DNA from: Caprella mutica
Taxonomy: Eukaryota; Arthropoda; Malacostraca; Amphipoda; Caprellidae
Assembly: GCA_947561585.1 (NCBI GenBank)
Contig: CANNZV010000503.1
Span: 310,001 to 374,000, forward strand
Length of the DNA stretch: 64,000 bases
Direction: 5' to 3'
Part shown: positions 24,136-34,762 of the stretch, in pieces
Layout of the letters: the number at the start of each line of letters is the position of its first letter
Position numbering within the stretch: the stretch's first letter is position 1
The notes under the pieces: model-generated
Databases searched by the model: none
Told to the model about the DNA's origin: nothing
What the model saw: only the letters and a program-made list of their open reading frames with translations
Position numbers and translations under genes: made by a program

Positions 24136-25255
24136 GTTCAAATATACTATACAGGGTGACCCACAAAAAGTGTACCGAACTCAGGATTAATATAGATATC
24201 GTACACGTACAACCTTAAGCAATGATTTTGGTAGAATGGATAGATGAAAAAACATATAATTTTTAAATTTACTTCAACTCATTTTTTAACAATTTATAAA
24301 TGCGATGTTTACATTAATTCTAAGTTGGGTACACTTTTTGTGAGTCACCCTATATATTGCTACGCAGGTACCTGAAAATTTAAATATTGATGCGTTTTCC
24401 ATTGATATATCAATTTTTCGTTTGTTATTTCTGGATCTAAAAGATAAACTACAGTTAACCAACTAATGTCAGACTTAAATAAAAGGTATATTTGGAAGGA
24501 ACTCAGTCGAAATTTTTGGTTCTCACAGTCTATAGAAAATTACGATACATTTCCTACTATAACGTTGCGTGAGTTAGTAGATATAAGACATCTTTAGATG
24601 TCAAGATAACCCACGTCCCGTCTTTCATATAATGAAATCACAAGGGTATATAGTAAGTATACTTGTGATTTTTTAAAACTATATCTTGCACTCATTATTA
24701 TGTGTACGTTTCAATGGATTATCTGCAACTTTTCCAGACATTAGAATAATCTCTGAACTGATGTTGAAATTTTCAGAACGCAATTGTGAAAAAGTTATAT
24801 CTCTTTCGCTTTGCGGCAAGATTACATTGTTTGCAATGTAAATTATAAGTCTAAAGACATTGAAGAGCAGTTCTCAATCTTCAGAGATGAAATGGTAAGT
24901 TACCCAAAAATTTGCAAAAACCTTTTTACTCACAATATTTCGTTTCAAATCCATTATTTTACTGTAAGTAAACATTATAATTTTTTTATCGCATATAAAT
25001 ATCAACATAGTATAAATGTTACATTGAATTTATATGTATAAATCAATGGGAACGACAGTCTGGTGAGATCATGCAAATGGTTTGAATATTTCTAATTTTG
25101 TGTTTTCATTTAAAATAAACAAAATAATATTAAATACAATGTTAGAATAATTAATGATACATTACTAATCATTAACCTTATTTAACTGTTAAAATATTTT
25201 CCATTTGTCGACTTTTTGGTATTAATGATGTCGCCTACAATATTATATCTTGGAA
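24136..25255 (-). repeat. diverged ~1.1-kb repeat, copy 2
   Basis: Reverse-complement homologue of 6251-7326. It includes a MITE with CAGGGTG ends at 24152-24352, the broken peptide frame around 24455-24600, and the stretch ending gtcgcctacaatattatatc. The open frames at 24811-25041 and nearby are incidental. It ends about 160 bp before the BEL/Pao insertion. Confidence 0.75.
24152..24352. mobile_element. small Tc1/mariner-type MITE, copy 2
   Basis: The ends CAGGGTGACCCACAAAAAGT and the complement of TTTTTGTGAGTCACCCTA form inverted repeats, with TA on both outer sides. It is about 37 bp longer than the copy at 7146-7309, which has an internal deletion. Confidence 0.75.
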
Positions 25256-25411
25256 CCAAGTGAAATTGAACGTTCAAAACTATGCAGTAAAAAATTATTA
25301 TTCAGCACAGTTTATTTATTTGAGTCCATGATCACGAGATCAGGCAATATTAAACTGTTATCGATAACCACTCAATTTTTAAAAAGTAGAGGAGACTTTA
25401 AAATCTTATTA
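25256..25411. other. left flank of the BEL/Pao insertion
   Basis: AT-rich. Its last 15 bases (aatcttatta and the target GACGT) join the right flank (CACGAGATCAG from 34763) into a sequence matching a unit of the ~150-bp repeat at 35.0-35.3 kb, so this is the other half of the interrupted unit. A 60-codon open frame ending in the LTR is not supported as a gene. Confidence 0.6.
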
Positions 25412-25416
25412 GACGT
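25412..25416. repeat. left 5-bp target duplication of the BEL/Pao element
   Basis: GACGT, repeated exactly at 34758-34762. A 5-bp duplication is usual for BEL/Pao integration. Confidence 0.9.
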
Positions 25417-27019
25417 TTTCCAAAACTTTTAATTTGGTAATTTAATATAATGATAAATAATCATTCTTAAACAAGAAAGGAAGTGATACGCATTTAGCTA
25501 TATTATATATTGATTTGATCCACATTTACAATGAACTGAGTGAGTTTTATATTGCTATAAACAGACTATTTTGGAAAGAATTGTAATGGAGCAGTACGGG
25601 GGTCAGCGACGAAAGCCTGAACTGCCGTCCCTCTGACCATCGCCTGAAATAAATACAGAAATGGTAAGATTTTATTTGTAATACAGATAAATAGTAACTG
25701 GAGGGCAATGCAACTATAGTAAATATGAACGGAAATTAAATCAGAGAAAATAAACCTATGAAATTTATATAGAAATAGACATTATGGAATCAAACTGTAA
25801 TAGGGAATAAGTAATTAGGGAATAAGTAATTAGGGAATAAGTAATTAGGGAATAAGTAATTAGGGAATAAGTAATTAGGGAATAAGTAATTAGGGAATAA
25901 GTAATTAGGGAATAAGTAATTAGGGAATAAGTAATTAGGGAATAAGTAATTAGGGAATAAGTAATTAGGGAATAAGTAATTAGGGAATAAGTAATTAGGA
26001 AATAAGTAATTAGGAAATAAGTAATTAGGAAATAAGTAATTAGGAAATAAGTAATTAGGAAATAAGTAATTAGGAAATAAGTAGTTAGGGAATAAGTAAT
26101 TAGGGAATAAGTAATTAGGGAATAAGTAATTAGGGAATAAGTAATTAGGGAATAAGTAATTAGGGAATAAGTAATTAGGGAATAAGTAATTAGGGAATAA
26201 GTAATTAGGGAATAAGTAATTAGGGAATAAGTAATTAGGAAATAAGTAATTAGGAAATAAGTAATTAGGAAATAAGTAATTAGGAAATAAGTAATTAGGG
26301 AATACTGGCAGGTAATTTTAAGTTAAGGATTGCAGAGAAAGGAGTGATAAGTTACTTATACAATATAAATTGTATAACTACACTATACTAGACCAATAGA
26401 TTGGAAGCATCATTCTACATACCGTGTACAGTGGATTTGGGCCTGTATGGATAGGGATCTCGCCAGAAGTTGCCAGTCGTCTCACAGGTAAGGAGGGCTT
26501 AGCAGTCCATCATCGCTCGGTCTTCACCGCAGCTATAAAAAATCATTGGTAACTGCATGCATTGACGGTTCAAATGAATCTTGAAGAATCTTAGTAGTAC
26601 CTCTAGAATAATACTACTGGTTCCCAGAGAAAGATGAACCTTTTCACTTCACTGGCACGAAGGTATTTAACATCTTACTTAGAAGTTTTGTTTGTAGGAA
26701 CGTTACAGTTTACAGTGTGCGTTCACGTAAGCCTGCTGTCATAGTTCTGCCTGACTCCTTACTAACAGATCCAAAACATTACCATCAGAATTTTTCATGC
26801 TTTAGGACCGCTGATTTATCATGCATCACCTGTTGACGTTAGCTGCTACTAGCTGCAAAAAACTCTCAAAGGGAAAATTATTGATAATCTACTGGCTATA
26901 GAACAATACCTCAATATATTGGTCCAGATTAAATCACACCATACACTGCAAATCATGGACCTGCCAGCAACTTTACAGATTTATTTAATTTTATTATGTA
27001 AACATAATAATATTTGATA
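25417..27019 (-). repeat. 3' LTR of the BEL/Pao element (1603 bp)
   Basis: In element orientation it starts TATCAAATATTATTATG and ends GTTTTGGAAA, without TG...CA ends. Of its length, 499 bp (25802-26300) is a 15-bp minisatellite. The parts on either side of the array have the same lengths as in the 5' LTR (385 and 719 bp), and I saw no substitution between the two LTRs. Confidence 0.95.
25802..26300. repeat. 15-bp minisatellite inside the 3' LTR (about 33 units)
   Basis: The unit is AGGGAATAAGTAATT. The array has blocks: 13 GGG units, 6 units with AGGAAA (the last carrying GTAGTT), more GGG units, 4 AGGAAA units and a final partial unit. The block order is the same in the other LTR, except that its first block has 14 units. 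The two LTR arrays are therefore copies of one parent that differ by one unit gained or lost since insertion or during reverse transcription. Confidence 0.95.
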
Positions 27020-27307
27020 CTCCGCGGGGGAGATTCACATTCATCAAAAAACACTGATTAATATACAAATGAATGTGAATAATTAAACAAGAAAATTTAT
27101 CATTCATACACTCAATACAAATTTTCATATGAATTATGAAATAACAATTGAACAAAGGAAATATAAATTATATACAAATAATAATTAATAAAGAAACTCA
27201 AACGCAACATAGGTAAAAGTAAACTCAAATAAAACATAAGAAAAGCAAACTCAATTAACACATTAGTAGAAAAGAACATATTTACAAAATTTTACATCGA
27301 CTCTATT
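27020..27307 (-). other. BEL/Pao 3' untranslated region
   Basis: This region lies between the Gag-Pol stop and the 3' LTR. Just inside the LTR the element strand reads GTGAATCTCCCCCGCGGAG; there is no classical all-purine tract. A perfect 12-bp inverted repeat (ATTCACATTCAT 27033-27044, ATGAATGTGAAT 27069-27080) with a 24-base loop lies directly beside it and may mark the plus-strand priming region. That role is inference. Confidence 0.6.
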
Positions 27308-30300
27308 CTAAATAGAATACTCTGCTAAGGCGGATATTTTCTTCCTTGCATCCACTGCACATTTCCGTTTAGGGCGAGGTTCAACTCTTACGGATTTAGC
27401 TTCACAGTTTGAATCATCTTCATCACTTTCCTCGATATTGACCTCTACAGTTTCATCTGTTGACAGCAGCAATATTAACGAAGTAGAATGACGAAATACC
27501 TCTTCACCAGTACCGCCCTTCAAAATGATTGCCGATGTTACCTCTCCCAAACTGTTTACATTAGTCTTCCTTACTATGCCCATTGGATAATTACACTGCT
27601 TAGTGTACGGCTCTACTAAGAGAACTATATCACCCACAGACAATTTTTTGTGGTAAGCGGGCTTATATCTGTCATGCTTGTCAGTCGCCTGGTTGATTAG
27701 ATTAACTAAAAATTCGCCATGATAAACATCCCGTAACTTTTCATTTGACGACTTCAAGTTTGAAAAATTTTCCCTATAAAAGTCTTTTTCGCAATGAAAC
27801 CCAGGATCCGCAATATTATTTGGATACATTTGAGGGATTATGTCCATAGTTATCAATTCTCTACCGTATAATAACATTTCAGGAGTTATTGCCGTTGGTA
27901 CTTCTCCCTCTTGAACAGAATCTCTGAGAATATCCTTAAAGGCAATAGGACGGCGATTGATGATATGAACAGTTTTACTTATCAGCAATTGAAAGTCCGT
28001 ATAATTCAAAATTCTCTTACCAACTGATTTATTAATCAGATTCTTAGTTTGCTTGACGACACATTCAACTAGACTCCCGAGACTACTATTTCCCTTTGCG
28101 TACTGATCAAAGGTCAATTGAGAGATTCCGTTTTTCTGTAAGAAATCAAAACATTCAGAATCATCAAGGAAATTCTTCACAATACGACTACCCGAGACTA
28201 TTTGACTTCCTAAGTCTGAAAGACAAACGTGAAATAGTCCAAAATTGTAAACATGAACTTGTAAGCATCTCAGAAATTCAGGAGTATCAGCACCTAAGCA
28301 TATTTGAAGAGATACTGCTCTTGACCACATACAAGTAATTATTAATAGCCATACCTTCCTTCTTTTCCCTTCCATACTAATAATCATAGGTCCAATATAA
28401 TCTATAAATATAGAAGAGAAAGGTACCTTAGTGGGATCAGATCTGAAACTACGATAGTCATTTTGATTTAATTTTATGGGTCTTTCATTGACCTTCCTAC
28501 AGGTTACACAACCTTTGAGAATTCTCCTTACCACTGAAAATCCTCTCAACACCCAAAACTTTTTACGTACTTCGCGTAAGACCGTGTATATTCCAGAATG
28601 TGAAAACTGCAAATGAATATCTAAAATGATCAGTTTCACCAAAGGAGAACTGTGAGAGAGTAAAATGGGATGATAAGTACCAAATTTACTCTTCATGCGA
28701 ATGATTCCTAACTCATCCATATACAGATTAAGTTGAAATACTAAATTAGGTGCATCTTTGATAGGAGTATCTCTCTTACTGAAGAATCCAACTACATCGG
28801 GAAAAGATTCTAATTGATCAAACCTAATGAGCAAAGAGAGTGCTGTATCATAGCTAGAATCCTCCGAAGGAACATCTTTACCGATTCTTAATTTAAGTTT
28901 CCGAATAAATAACAATACCTTTGTATAAGTTAACAGAAGTTTACGGAAAGAAGAGAATCTATCAATCGGAAGTAAGGGTTCAATATGAGTACTCACCTCA
29001 CCTAAAAAAACATTAGAAGACAAAATTCCAGGTGAACCACTGTCAGGAGATTGTTCGTAAATAAGGTTAGGTACAGTTACCTCAATATCTGGCTGAGATT
29101 TCATTTCCTTTAAGAACCTCGGACCGTCATAGTAGCTAGTACTTTTTAGCCTATTGTAACTAGTAGGTCTTGAAACATAATCAGCAGGGTTTTCTTTGCC
29201 TTCTACATAGCGGAAAGTGATAGGTTCAGTGTTACACAATTCTTCTAATCTTCTCAGTCTGTTGAGGACAAATGTACTACGTTTCTGCATTTTTTCATAA
29301 CTAACAAAGTAGCTTTTTATCCAAGCTAGACTAACCATACTGTCTGTATATACAGATAAATCTGTAATATTGATAGGAACGTCATTTTTGTCATGATGCA
29401 ATTCCCTGAACAGATCAATTAGCACCTCGGCAGCCATAATTGCACCCTGACATTCTAGACTAGGAATAGACTTCTTAGAAAGCTTGCTATTTACTAATTT
29501 GTTCTTAGCCAATAGGAAAGAAACATCTCCCGTTACACCATTGAAAAGATAAACAACAATGCCATAGATGGAAGATGAAGCATCTGAAAAGGCGATCAAA
29601 GAATAAGTATCCTCCCTTGACCCAACGAACCTTCTAAGTTCGATGGTAGGGGTCTTATTTGCTTCTCTACAAATACATGCCCATTCACTTAGACACTTGG
29701 AACCCAATACTGTATCCCAATTCAACGATTTATCATATTGAAGCTTCTGTAGAAATAATCTCGCTCTATTCAGCATTGGTATATATACATGGAACAAATC
29801 ATATACAGAATTTAGAGTTGACAAAATTTTCCTCTTAGTATTAGCAGAGGGGTCGAGAACAATTTTCTGGGGGCTCAGAGTGTCAGTCTCTCTGTTCCAC
29901 AGCATCCCAAAGAACTTTACAACGACATCAGTATTGACATTTTCCGCAGTACTAGTATCTATAATATTCTGCAGTTCCAAATCGTTAGTGGCATACTGCT
30001 GTAATTCAAATTTGTACGATTCAAATATTTTAGGCAGTATACTGTAACGATCTTTCAATTCAGTGATAGAGTTAGCTGAAATTAAACCATTATCCATGTA
30101 AATGTTATTGTAAATCATCTTCTTAAGTTGAATCAATAATTCATCATCATTCTCTGTATCAATTATCAACATTTTATACAAGGACATCATCAATACAGAA
30201 GGACTCGGACGTAAACCAAAACTAAGCATTAAATTCCTATAAGCAATGAGAGTATAATCTCCCTTTTCAACATCTCTGAACCATAAAAACATCAATCTGT

Positions 30301-32941
30301 TCTGATCACATTCCCTCAATCCAACATTAAGGAAAGCCTTTTTAATATCAAATATCAAAATGAACAAATCAAATCTAGATAATATAATGGATGTTAACAG
30401 TTTAGAGTTTAACGCTGGGCCAGGAAGAAGAGCATGGTTATGACTCACCGCATTAGGCTTATACTGGTTCTTCTCACATAGGTTTGACAAAAACACAACT
30501 CTAACTTTAGTGGTTTCTCTGTTCAATTTAAACACTCCCATGTGAGGAAGGAAGCTACAGTCAGGATGGTCAGACATAAATTCATAAACATCTGAAACCC
30601 TTTCTATAATACCTAAAGCCTCTTGCTCCTTGAAAACATCATTGTACAGATTAAGTTTAGAGTCATTTTTTAATTTATTGAGATTAGACATCAAAATCTT
30701 CTTACTCAAACTGAAATTAGTACCAAGTAAATGTTTGCAATGAGGGTTCCAAGGAAGAGGCATAATAAGACGTCCATCTTCAGTTCTATCTGCGTTGGAA
30801 AGAACATAGTTCATTATCTTTACATTCAATTCATTTACTTCACCATCATCATTTTCAAGATCATAATCTAAAATTTTAGAGCTCTCTTCATTTAGAGCTT
30901 CTTCTGTTGCCTTTTTCAACATATCTTCAACCAATTGACCACGTTCATCTAGTACATCAGTAATAATATTCACATTAGTTAACAAATTAGAACACGAAAG
31001 AGATGGACTAGAAACTTTTTCCGTTTCAGTTACGCGGCTAATATTTCTCTTATGCATGCTTTCACTAGTCCCTCTACCATCATTGTTATGTAAATATTTC
31101 AAATTAAGAATAATAGTATCTACATCTCCTAACAAAATCACACCAATTTTTGTAGATAGATATGCCGAAGGATTTAGTTTATCACCAAATGCAACAGTCT
31201 GTGGCAACAATAACCTTACAACATCAGGCCCCATTACAATATCTATAATAGAGTTACGAGAATCTTTCACATCATCGGCCAGATAATATCCTTTGGATCT
31301 AAACCCTTCTACTATTAAACAGTTGTCGTTTGAATTAACTTTAACATTAATTTCAGGTACGACAATGGCCTCTATAAGGTGAATTTCATCAGAGATACAC
31401 AAAGGAATTTCAACAATGTCCGCAAATAACTTGCGTCTGCTATTAAATCCATTAATTTCTAGATTAACTTTATCTTTAACTTTACAATGAATACTACTGA
31501 CAAATCTACTACTTACAAAATTCCTCTGTGAACCTGTATCAAAAAGTATCCTACACATAGTATCTTTATCCTCTCCAACTTTAACCGCAAATGTTGGCAA
31601 AATTACTTTGTCTTCATCTATAGTGTTGTTGAAATGAACAACAGACAAATTAGAGCTAACAGACCTAGCATCGTTAGGCCTCCCAATACAAAGGAATGAT
31701 AAATGTTGCCCACCGCAATTTCTACACGGGCTTGCGAATTTAAATTTACAACTTTTCTCCGAATGATTAGTGAAGGAGCACTTACTGCAATGACCTAAAG
31801 CTCTCAACTCTTTCACCTTATCCGAAGAAGAGCAATAAACAGTACAATTTCTTAATTCGTGATCAATATCACTCTTATGATCGGCAATACATAATTGACA
31901 TTTTCTCATTGGCTTGGTTGTAACTTTCACGGCAAAATTTTCCGTTTTAATAGATTTATCCAATTTCTTGTTAGAGGACTCTACTTTGAAAGAATTACGG
32001 TTATGATTTTTTAAGGCATACTTTTCTTTGTCTATATTGTACCTTTCAGCAGCAACAAATATTTTAGACTGAATTTCTTCAAGAGTAGGCTTTGAGTTAT
32101 TAGTTATTTGCACCAAGTGATTCTGAAATCTATCATTTAACGAGTGCCACACAAAATATTGAATGAACGAGTCTACATTCAATTTCAGTAACTTGATAGA
32201 CGATACTATGCTACGCATATCACCGATATAACTATACACATCAGTATCATATTTTAAATCAAGTTTAGAAAGCCTACTTATCACATCGTACTTCTGAGTA
32301 GTTGGTGAAGCAAATGCTTGGGTCAAAAGTTCTTTAGCTACGGCGTAATTTTGTTCGCCCGAATCTAATGATTCCACTAAATTCTTAGGTCCCTCAAACA
32401 ATTGGTTCCTCAAATACACGAACTTTTCGTATTCTGAAAGTCTATGCTGGTTTATTATGGACTCAAACGCGTGAAAAAACCTATCCAAACTCTCAGATTT
32501 ACTGTTACTAAATGTTGGCAAATTTATTGTAGGCAATTTTAGTTTATTGACTGAAGGCAAGGAAAATGCAGAATTAGGATTTTCTTCATTTAAGGGAACA
32601 TTTAAGTTATAAATACCATTTAGCAATGATAAAATTTCCGAAATCTTCTCGTTGTAATTATCCTCAGAATCTAGAATTTCATCAAAATTAGAATCTTCAG
32701 GCAATGACGTGAAGATATTTTTATTACATTCGTCAATTTCCTTTTTAATACTTATAATTGTCTGACGGTATTCATCTTTTTTAGTAATGGTAAGTGATTC
32801 AAATGTTAGAGCATTTGACACCTTATTATAGATCCTAGTGATACGGGCACGCAAATATGTTCTAGTTTTTAACAAAGTTTCATAGTTATTCTGATTACGA
32901 GATTTTAAATCTGAATTAGATATTTCCTCGTTACCAGACAT
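27308..32941 (-). CDS. BEL/Pao Gag-Pol polyprotein (1877 aa)
   Basis: A single uninterrupted frame encodes the capsid and replication enzymes of the retrotransposon. Domains in order: a Gag region (about 130-310, DUF1759-like); cysteine/histidine motifs (C348 to C366, C385-x2-C388 to C398, and CRNCGGQHLSFLC 406-418); aspartic protease with DTG at 468-470; reverse transcriptase (FDIKKAFLNV around D865, catalytic box YMDN at 948-951); RNase H with D1120, E1163, D1200 and D1254; integrase with H1443, H1448, C1478 and C1481, then D1514, D1576 and E1626. The start (MSGNEEISNS) is the first ATG, about 200 bp after the primer site. The RT box has Asn where the usual YxDD has a second Asp. Apart from that the element looks intact. 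Order PR-RT-RH-IN and the cysteine pattern fit BEL/Pao, not Gypsy or Copia. Confidence 0.96.
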   Translation of the reverse strand: MSGNEEISNSDLKSRNQNNYETLLKTRTYLRARITRIYNKVSNALTFESLTITKKDEYRQTIISIKKEIDECNKNIFTSLPEDSNFDEILDSEDNYNEKISEILSLLNGIYNLNVPLNEENPNSAFSLPSVNKLKLPTINLPTFSNSKSESLDRFFHAFESIINQHRLSEYEKFVYLRNQLFEGPKNLVESLDSGEQNYAVAKELLTQAFASPTTQKYDVISRLSKLDLKYDTDVYSYIGDMRSIVSSIKLLKLNVDSFIQYFVWHSLNDRFQNHLVQITNNSKPTLEEIQSKIFVAAERYNIDKEKYALKNHNRNSFKVESSNKKLDKSIKTENFAVKVTTKPMRKCQLCIADHKSDIDHELRNCTVYCSSSDKVKELRALGHCSKCSFTNHSEKSCKFKFASPCRNCGGQHLSFLCIGRPNDARSVSSNLSVVHFNNTIDEDKVILPTFAVKVGEDKDTMCRILFDTGSQRNFVSSRFVSSIHCKVKDKVNLEINGFNSRRKLFADIVEIPLCISDEIHLIEAIVVPEINVKVNSNDNCLIVEGFRSKGYYLADDVKDSRNSIIDIVMGPDVVRLLLPQTVAFGDKLNPSAYLSTKIGVILLGDVDTIILNLKYLHNNDGRGTSESMHKRNISRVTETEKVSSPSLSCSNLLTNVNIITDVLDERGQLVEDMLKKATEEALNEESSKILDYDLENDDGEVNELNVKIMNYVLSNADRTEDGRLIMPLPWNPHCKHLLGTNFSLSKKILMSNLNKLKNDSKLNLYNDVFKEQEALGIIERVSDVYEFMSDHPDCSFLPHMGVFKLNRETTKVRVVFLSNLCEKNQYKPNAVSHNHALLPGPALNSKLLTSIILSRFDLFILIFDIKKAFLNVGLRECDQNRLMFLWFRDVEKGDYTLIAYRNLMLSFGLRPSPSVLMMSLYKMLIIDTENDDELLIQLKKMIYNNIYMDNGLISANSITELKDRYSILPKIFESYKFELQQYATNDLELQNIIDTSTAENVNTDVVVKFFGMLWNRETDTLSPQKIVLDPSANTKRKILSTLNSVYDLFHVYIPMLNRARLFLQKLQYDKSLNWDTVLGSKCLSEWACICREANKTPTIELRRFVGSREDTYSLIAFSDASSSIYGIVVYLFNGVTGDVSFLLAKNKLVNSKLSKKSIPSLECQGAIMAAEVLIDLFRELHHDKNDVPINITDLSVYTDSMVSLAWIKSYFVSYEKMQKRSTFVLNRLRRLEELCNTEPITFRYVEGKENPADYVSRPTSYNRLKSTSYYDGPRFLKEMKSQPDIEVTVPNLIYEQSPDSGSPGILSSNVFLGEVSTHIEPLLPIDRFSSFRKLLLTYTKVLLFIRKLKLRIGKDVPSEDSSYDTALSLLIRFDQLESFPDVVGFFSKRDTPIKDAPNLVFQLNLYMDELGIIRMKSKFGTYHPILLSHSSPLVKLIILDIHLQFSHSGIYTVLREVRKKFWVLRGFSVVRRILKGCVTCRKVNERPIKLNQNDYRSFRSDPTKVPFSSIFIDYIGPMIISMEGKRRKVWLLIITCMWSRAVSLQICLGADTPEFLRCLQVHVYNFGLFHVCLSDLGSQIVSGSRIVKNFLDDSECFDFLQKNGISQLTFDQYAKGNSSLGSLVECVVKQTKNLINKSVGKRILNYTDFQLLISKTVHIINRRPIAFKDILRDSVQEGEVPTAITPEMLLYGRELITMDIIPQMYPNNIADPGFHCEKDFYRENFSNLKSSNEKLRDVYHGEFLVNLINQATDKHDRYKPAYHKKLSVGDIVLLVEPYTKQCNYPMGIVRKTNVNSLGEVTSAIILKGGTGEEVFRHSTSLILLLSTDETVEVNIEESDEDDSNCEAKSVRVEPRPKRKCAVDARKKISALAEYSI

Positions 32942-33122
32942 TGTTGAAATATTTAAAGTAACTAGCTAATACAAAAAATAATAGAAAAGTTAATTTTATA
33001 TTAGAGAAAGTTATTCATAATAACTATATATTTATATAATATAGAATTATAAAAATTATATACCTGTTAGAGACGACATCAGCGAAAACCAGCGAGACCA
33101 CAATCCAGCCCGATCACTCAAT

Positions 33123-33139
33123 CCCCACACTGGCCACCA
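33123..33139 (-). promoter_or_regulatory. tRNA primer-binding site of the BEL/Pao element
   Basis: Directly next to the end of the 5' LTR the element strand reads TGGTGGCCAGTGTGGGG. It begins with TGG, as expected for pairing with the CCA end of a tRNA. Position and length fit a minus-strand primer site; which tRNA is used was not determined. Confidence 0.8.
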
Positions 33140-34757
33140 TTTCCAAAACTTTTAATTTGGTAATTTAATATAATGATAAATAATCATTCTTAAACAAGAA
33201 AGGAAGTGATACGCATTTAGCTATATTATATATTGATTTGATCCACATTTACAATGAACTGAGTGAGTTTTATATTGCTATAAACAGACTATTTTGGAAA
33301 GAATTGTAATGGAGCAGTACGGGGGTCAGCGACGAAAGCCTGAACTGCCGTCCCTCTGACCATCGCCTGAAATAAATACAGAAATGGTAAGATTTTATTT
33401 GTAATACAGATAAATAGTAACTGGAGGGCAATGCAACTATAGTAAATATGAACGGAAATTAAATCAGAGAAAATAAACCTATGAAATTTATATAGAAATA
33501 GACATTATGGAATCAAACTGTAATAGGGAATAAGTAATTAGGGAATAAGTAATTAGGGAATAAGTAATTAGGGAATAAGTAATTAGGGAATAAGTAATTA
33601 GGGAATAAGTAATTAGGGAATAAGTAATTAGGGAATAAGTAATTAGGGAATAAGTAATTAGGGAATAAGTAATTAGGGAATAAGTAATTAGGGAATAAGT
33701 AATTAGGGAATAAGTAATTAGGGAATAAGTAATTAGGAAATAAGTAATTAGGAAATAAGTAATTAGGAAATAAGTAATTAGGAAATAAGTAATTAGGAAA
33801 TAAGTAATTAGGAAATAAGTAGTTAGGGAATAAGTAATTAGGGAATAAGTAATTAGGGAATAAGTAATTAGGGAATAAGTAATTAGGGAATAAGTAATTA
33901 GGGAATAAGTAATTAGGGAATAAGTAATTAGGGAATAAGTAATTAGGGAATAAGTAATTAGGGAATAAGTAATTAGGAAATAAGTAATTAGGAAATAAGT
34001 AATTAGGAAATAAGTAATTAGGAAATAAGTAATTAGGGAATACTGGCAGGTAATTTTAAGTTAAGGATTGCAGAGAAAGGAGTGATAAGTTACTTATACA
34101 ATATAAATTGTATAACTACACTATACTAGACCAATAGATTGGAAGCATCATTCTACATACCGTGTACAGTGGATTTGGGCCTGTATGGATAGGGATCTCG
34201 CCAGAAGTTGCCAGTCGTCTCACAGGTAAGGAGGGCTTAGCAGTCCATCATCGCTCGGTCTTCACCGCAGCTATAAAAAATCATTGGTAACTGCATGCAT
34301 TGACGGTTCAAATGAATCTTGAAGAATCTTAGTAGTACCTCTAGAATAATACTACTGGTTCCCAGAGAAAGATGAACCTTTTCACTTCACTGGCACGAAG
34401 GTATTTAACATCTTACTTAGAAGTTTTGTTTGTAGGAACGTTACAGTTTACAGTGTGCGTTCACGTAAGCCTGCTGTCATAGTTCTGCCTGACTCCTTAC
34501 TAACAGATCCAAAACATTACCATCAGAATTTTTCATGCTTTAGGACCGCTGATTTATCATGCATCACCTGTTGACGTTAGCTGCTACTAGCTGCAAAAAA
34601 CTCTCAAAGGGAAAATTATTGATAATCTACTGGCTATAGAACAATACCTCAATATATTGGTCCAGATTAAATCACACCATACACTGCAAATCATGGACCT
34701 GCCAGCAACTTTACAGATTTATTTAATTTTATTATGTAAACATAATAATATTTGATA
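33140..34757 (-). repeat. 5' LTR of the BEL/Pao element (1618 bp)
   Basis: Same sequence as 25417-27019 plus one extra 15-bp unit in the internal minisatellite (33525-34038, about 34 units). The promoter and RNA start should lie here, reading to the left, but no unambiguous TATA/Inr pair was fixed. A compact imperfect palindrome (ggtcag...ctgacc, around 33324-33361) is the most structured non-array part. Confidence 0.95.
33525..34038. repeat. 15-bp minisatellite inside the 5' LTR (about 34 units)
   Basis: AGGGAATAAGTAATT units with the same block pattern as 25802-26300, but 14 rather than 13 units in the first block. Confidence 0.95.
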
Positions 34758-34762
34758 GACGT
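34758..34762. repeat. right 5-bp target duplication of the BEL/Pao element
   Basis: GACGT, the match of 25412-25416. Confidence 0.9.

Larger units (their letters stand above)
25417..34757 (-). mobile_element. complete BEL/Pao LTR retrotransposon (9.34 kb)
   Basis: The element reads right to left. The 5' LTR is at 33140-34757, followed by a primer-binding site, an intact Gag-Pol frame (27308-32941), and the 3' LTR at 25417-27019. The target duplication is GACGT. The LTRs look identical by eye except for one 15-bp minisatellite unit, so the insertion is very recent and probably polymorphic in the species. There is no env-like frame. It splits a unit of the degenerate ~150-bp repeat next to it. 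Confidence 0.95.

Noticed and set aside
25802..26300. CRISPR-like array
   Set aside because: Units are contiguous with no variable spacers and lie inside an LTR of a eukaryotic retrotransposon.
28096..31286. Plus-strand frames of 76-80 codons inside the BEL/Pao element
   Set aside because: Shadows of the intact Gag-Pol frame on the other strand.
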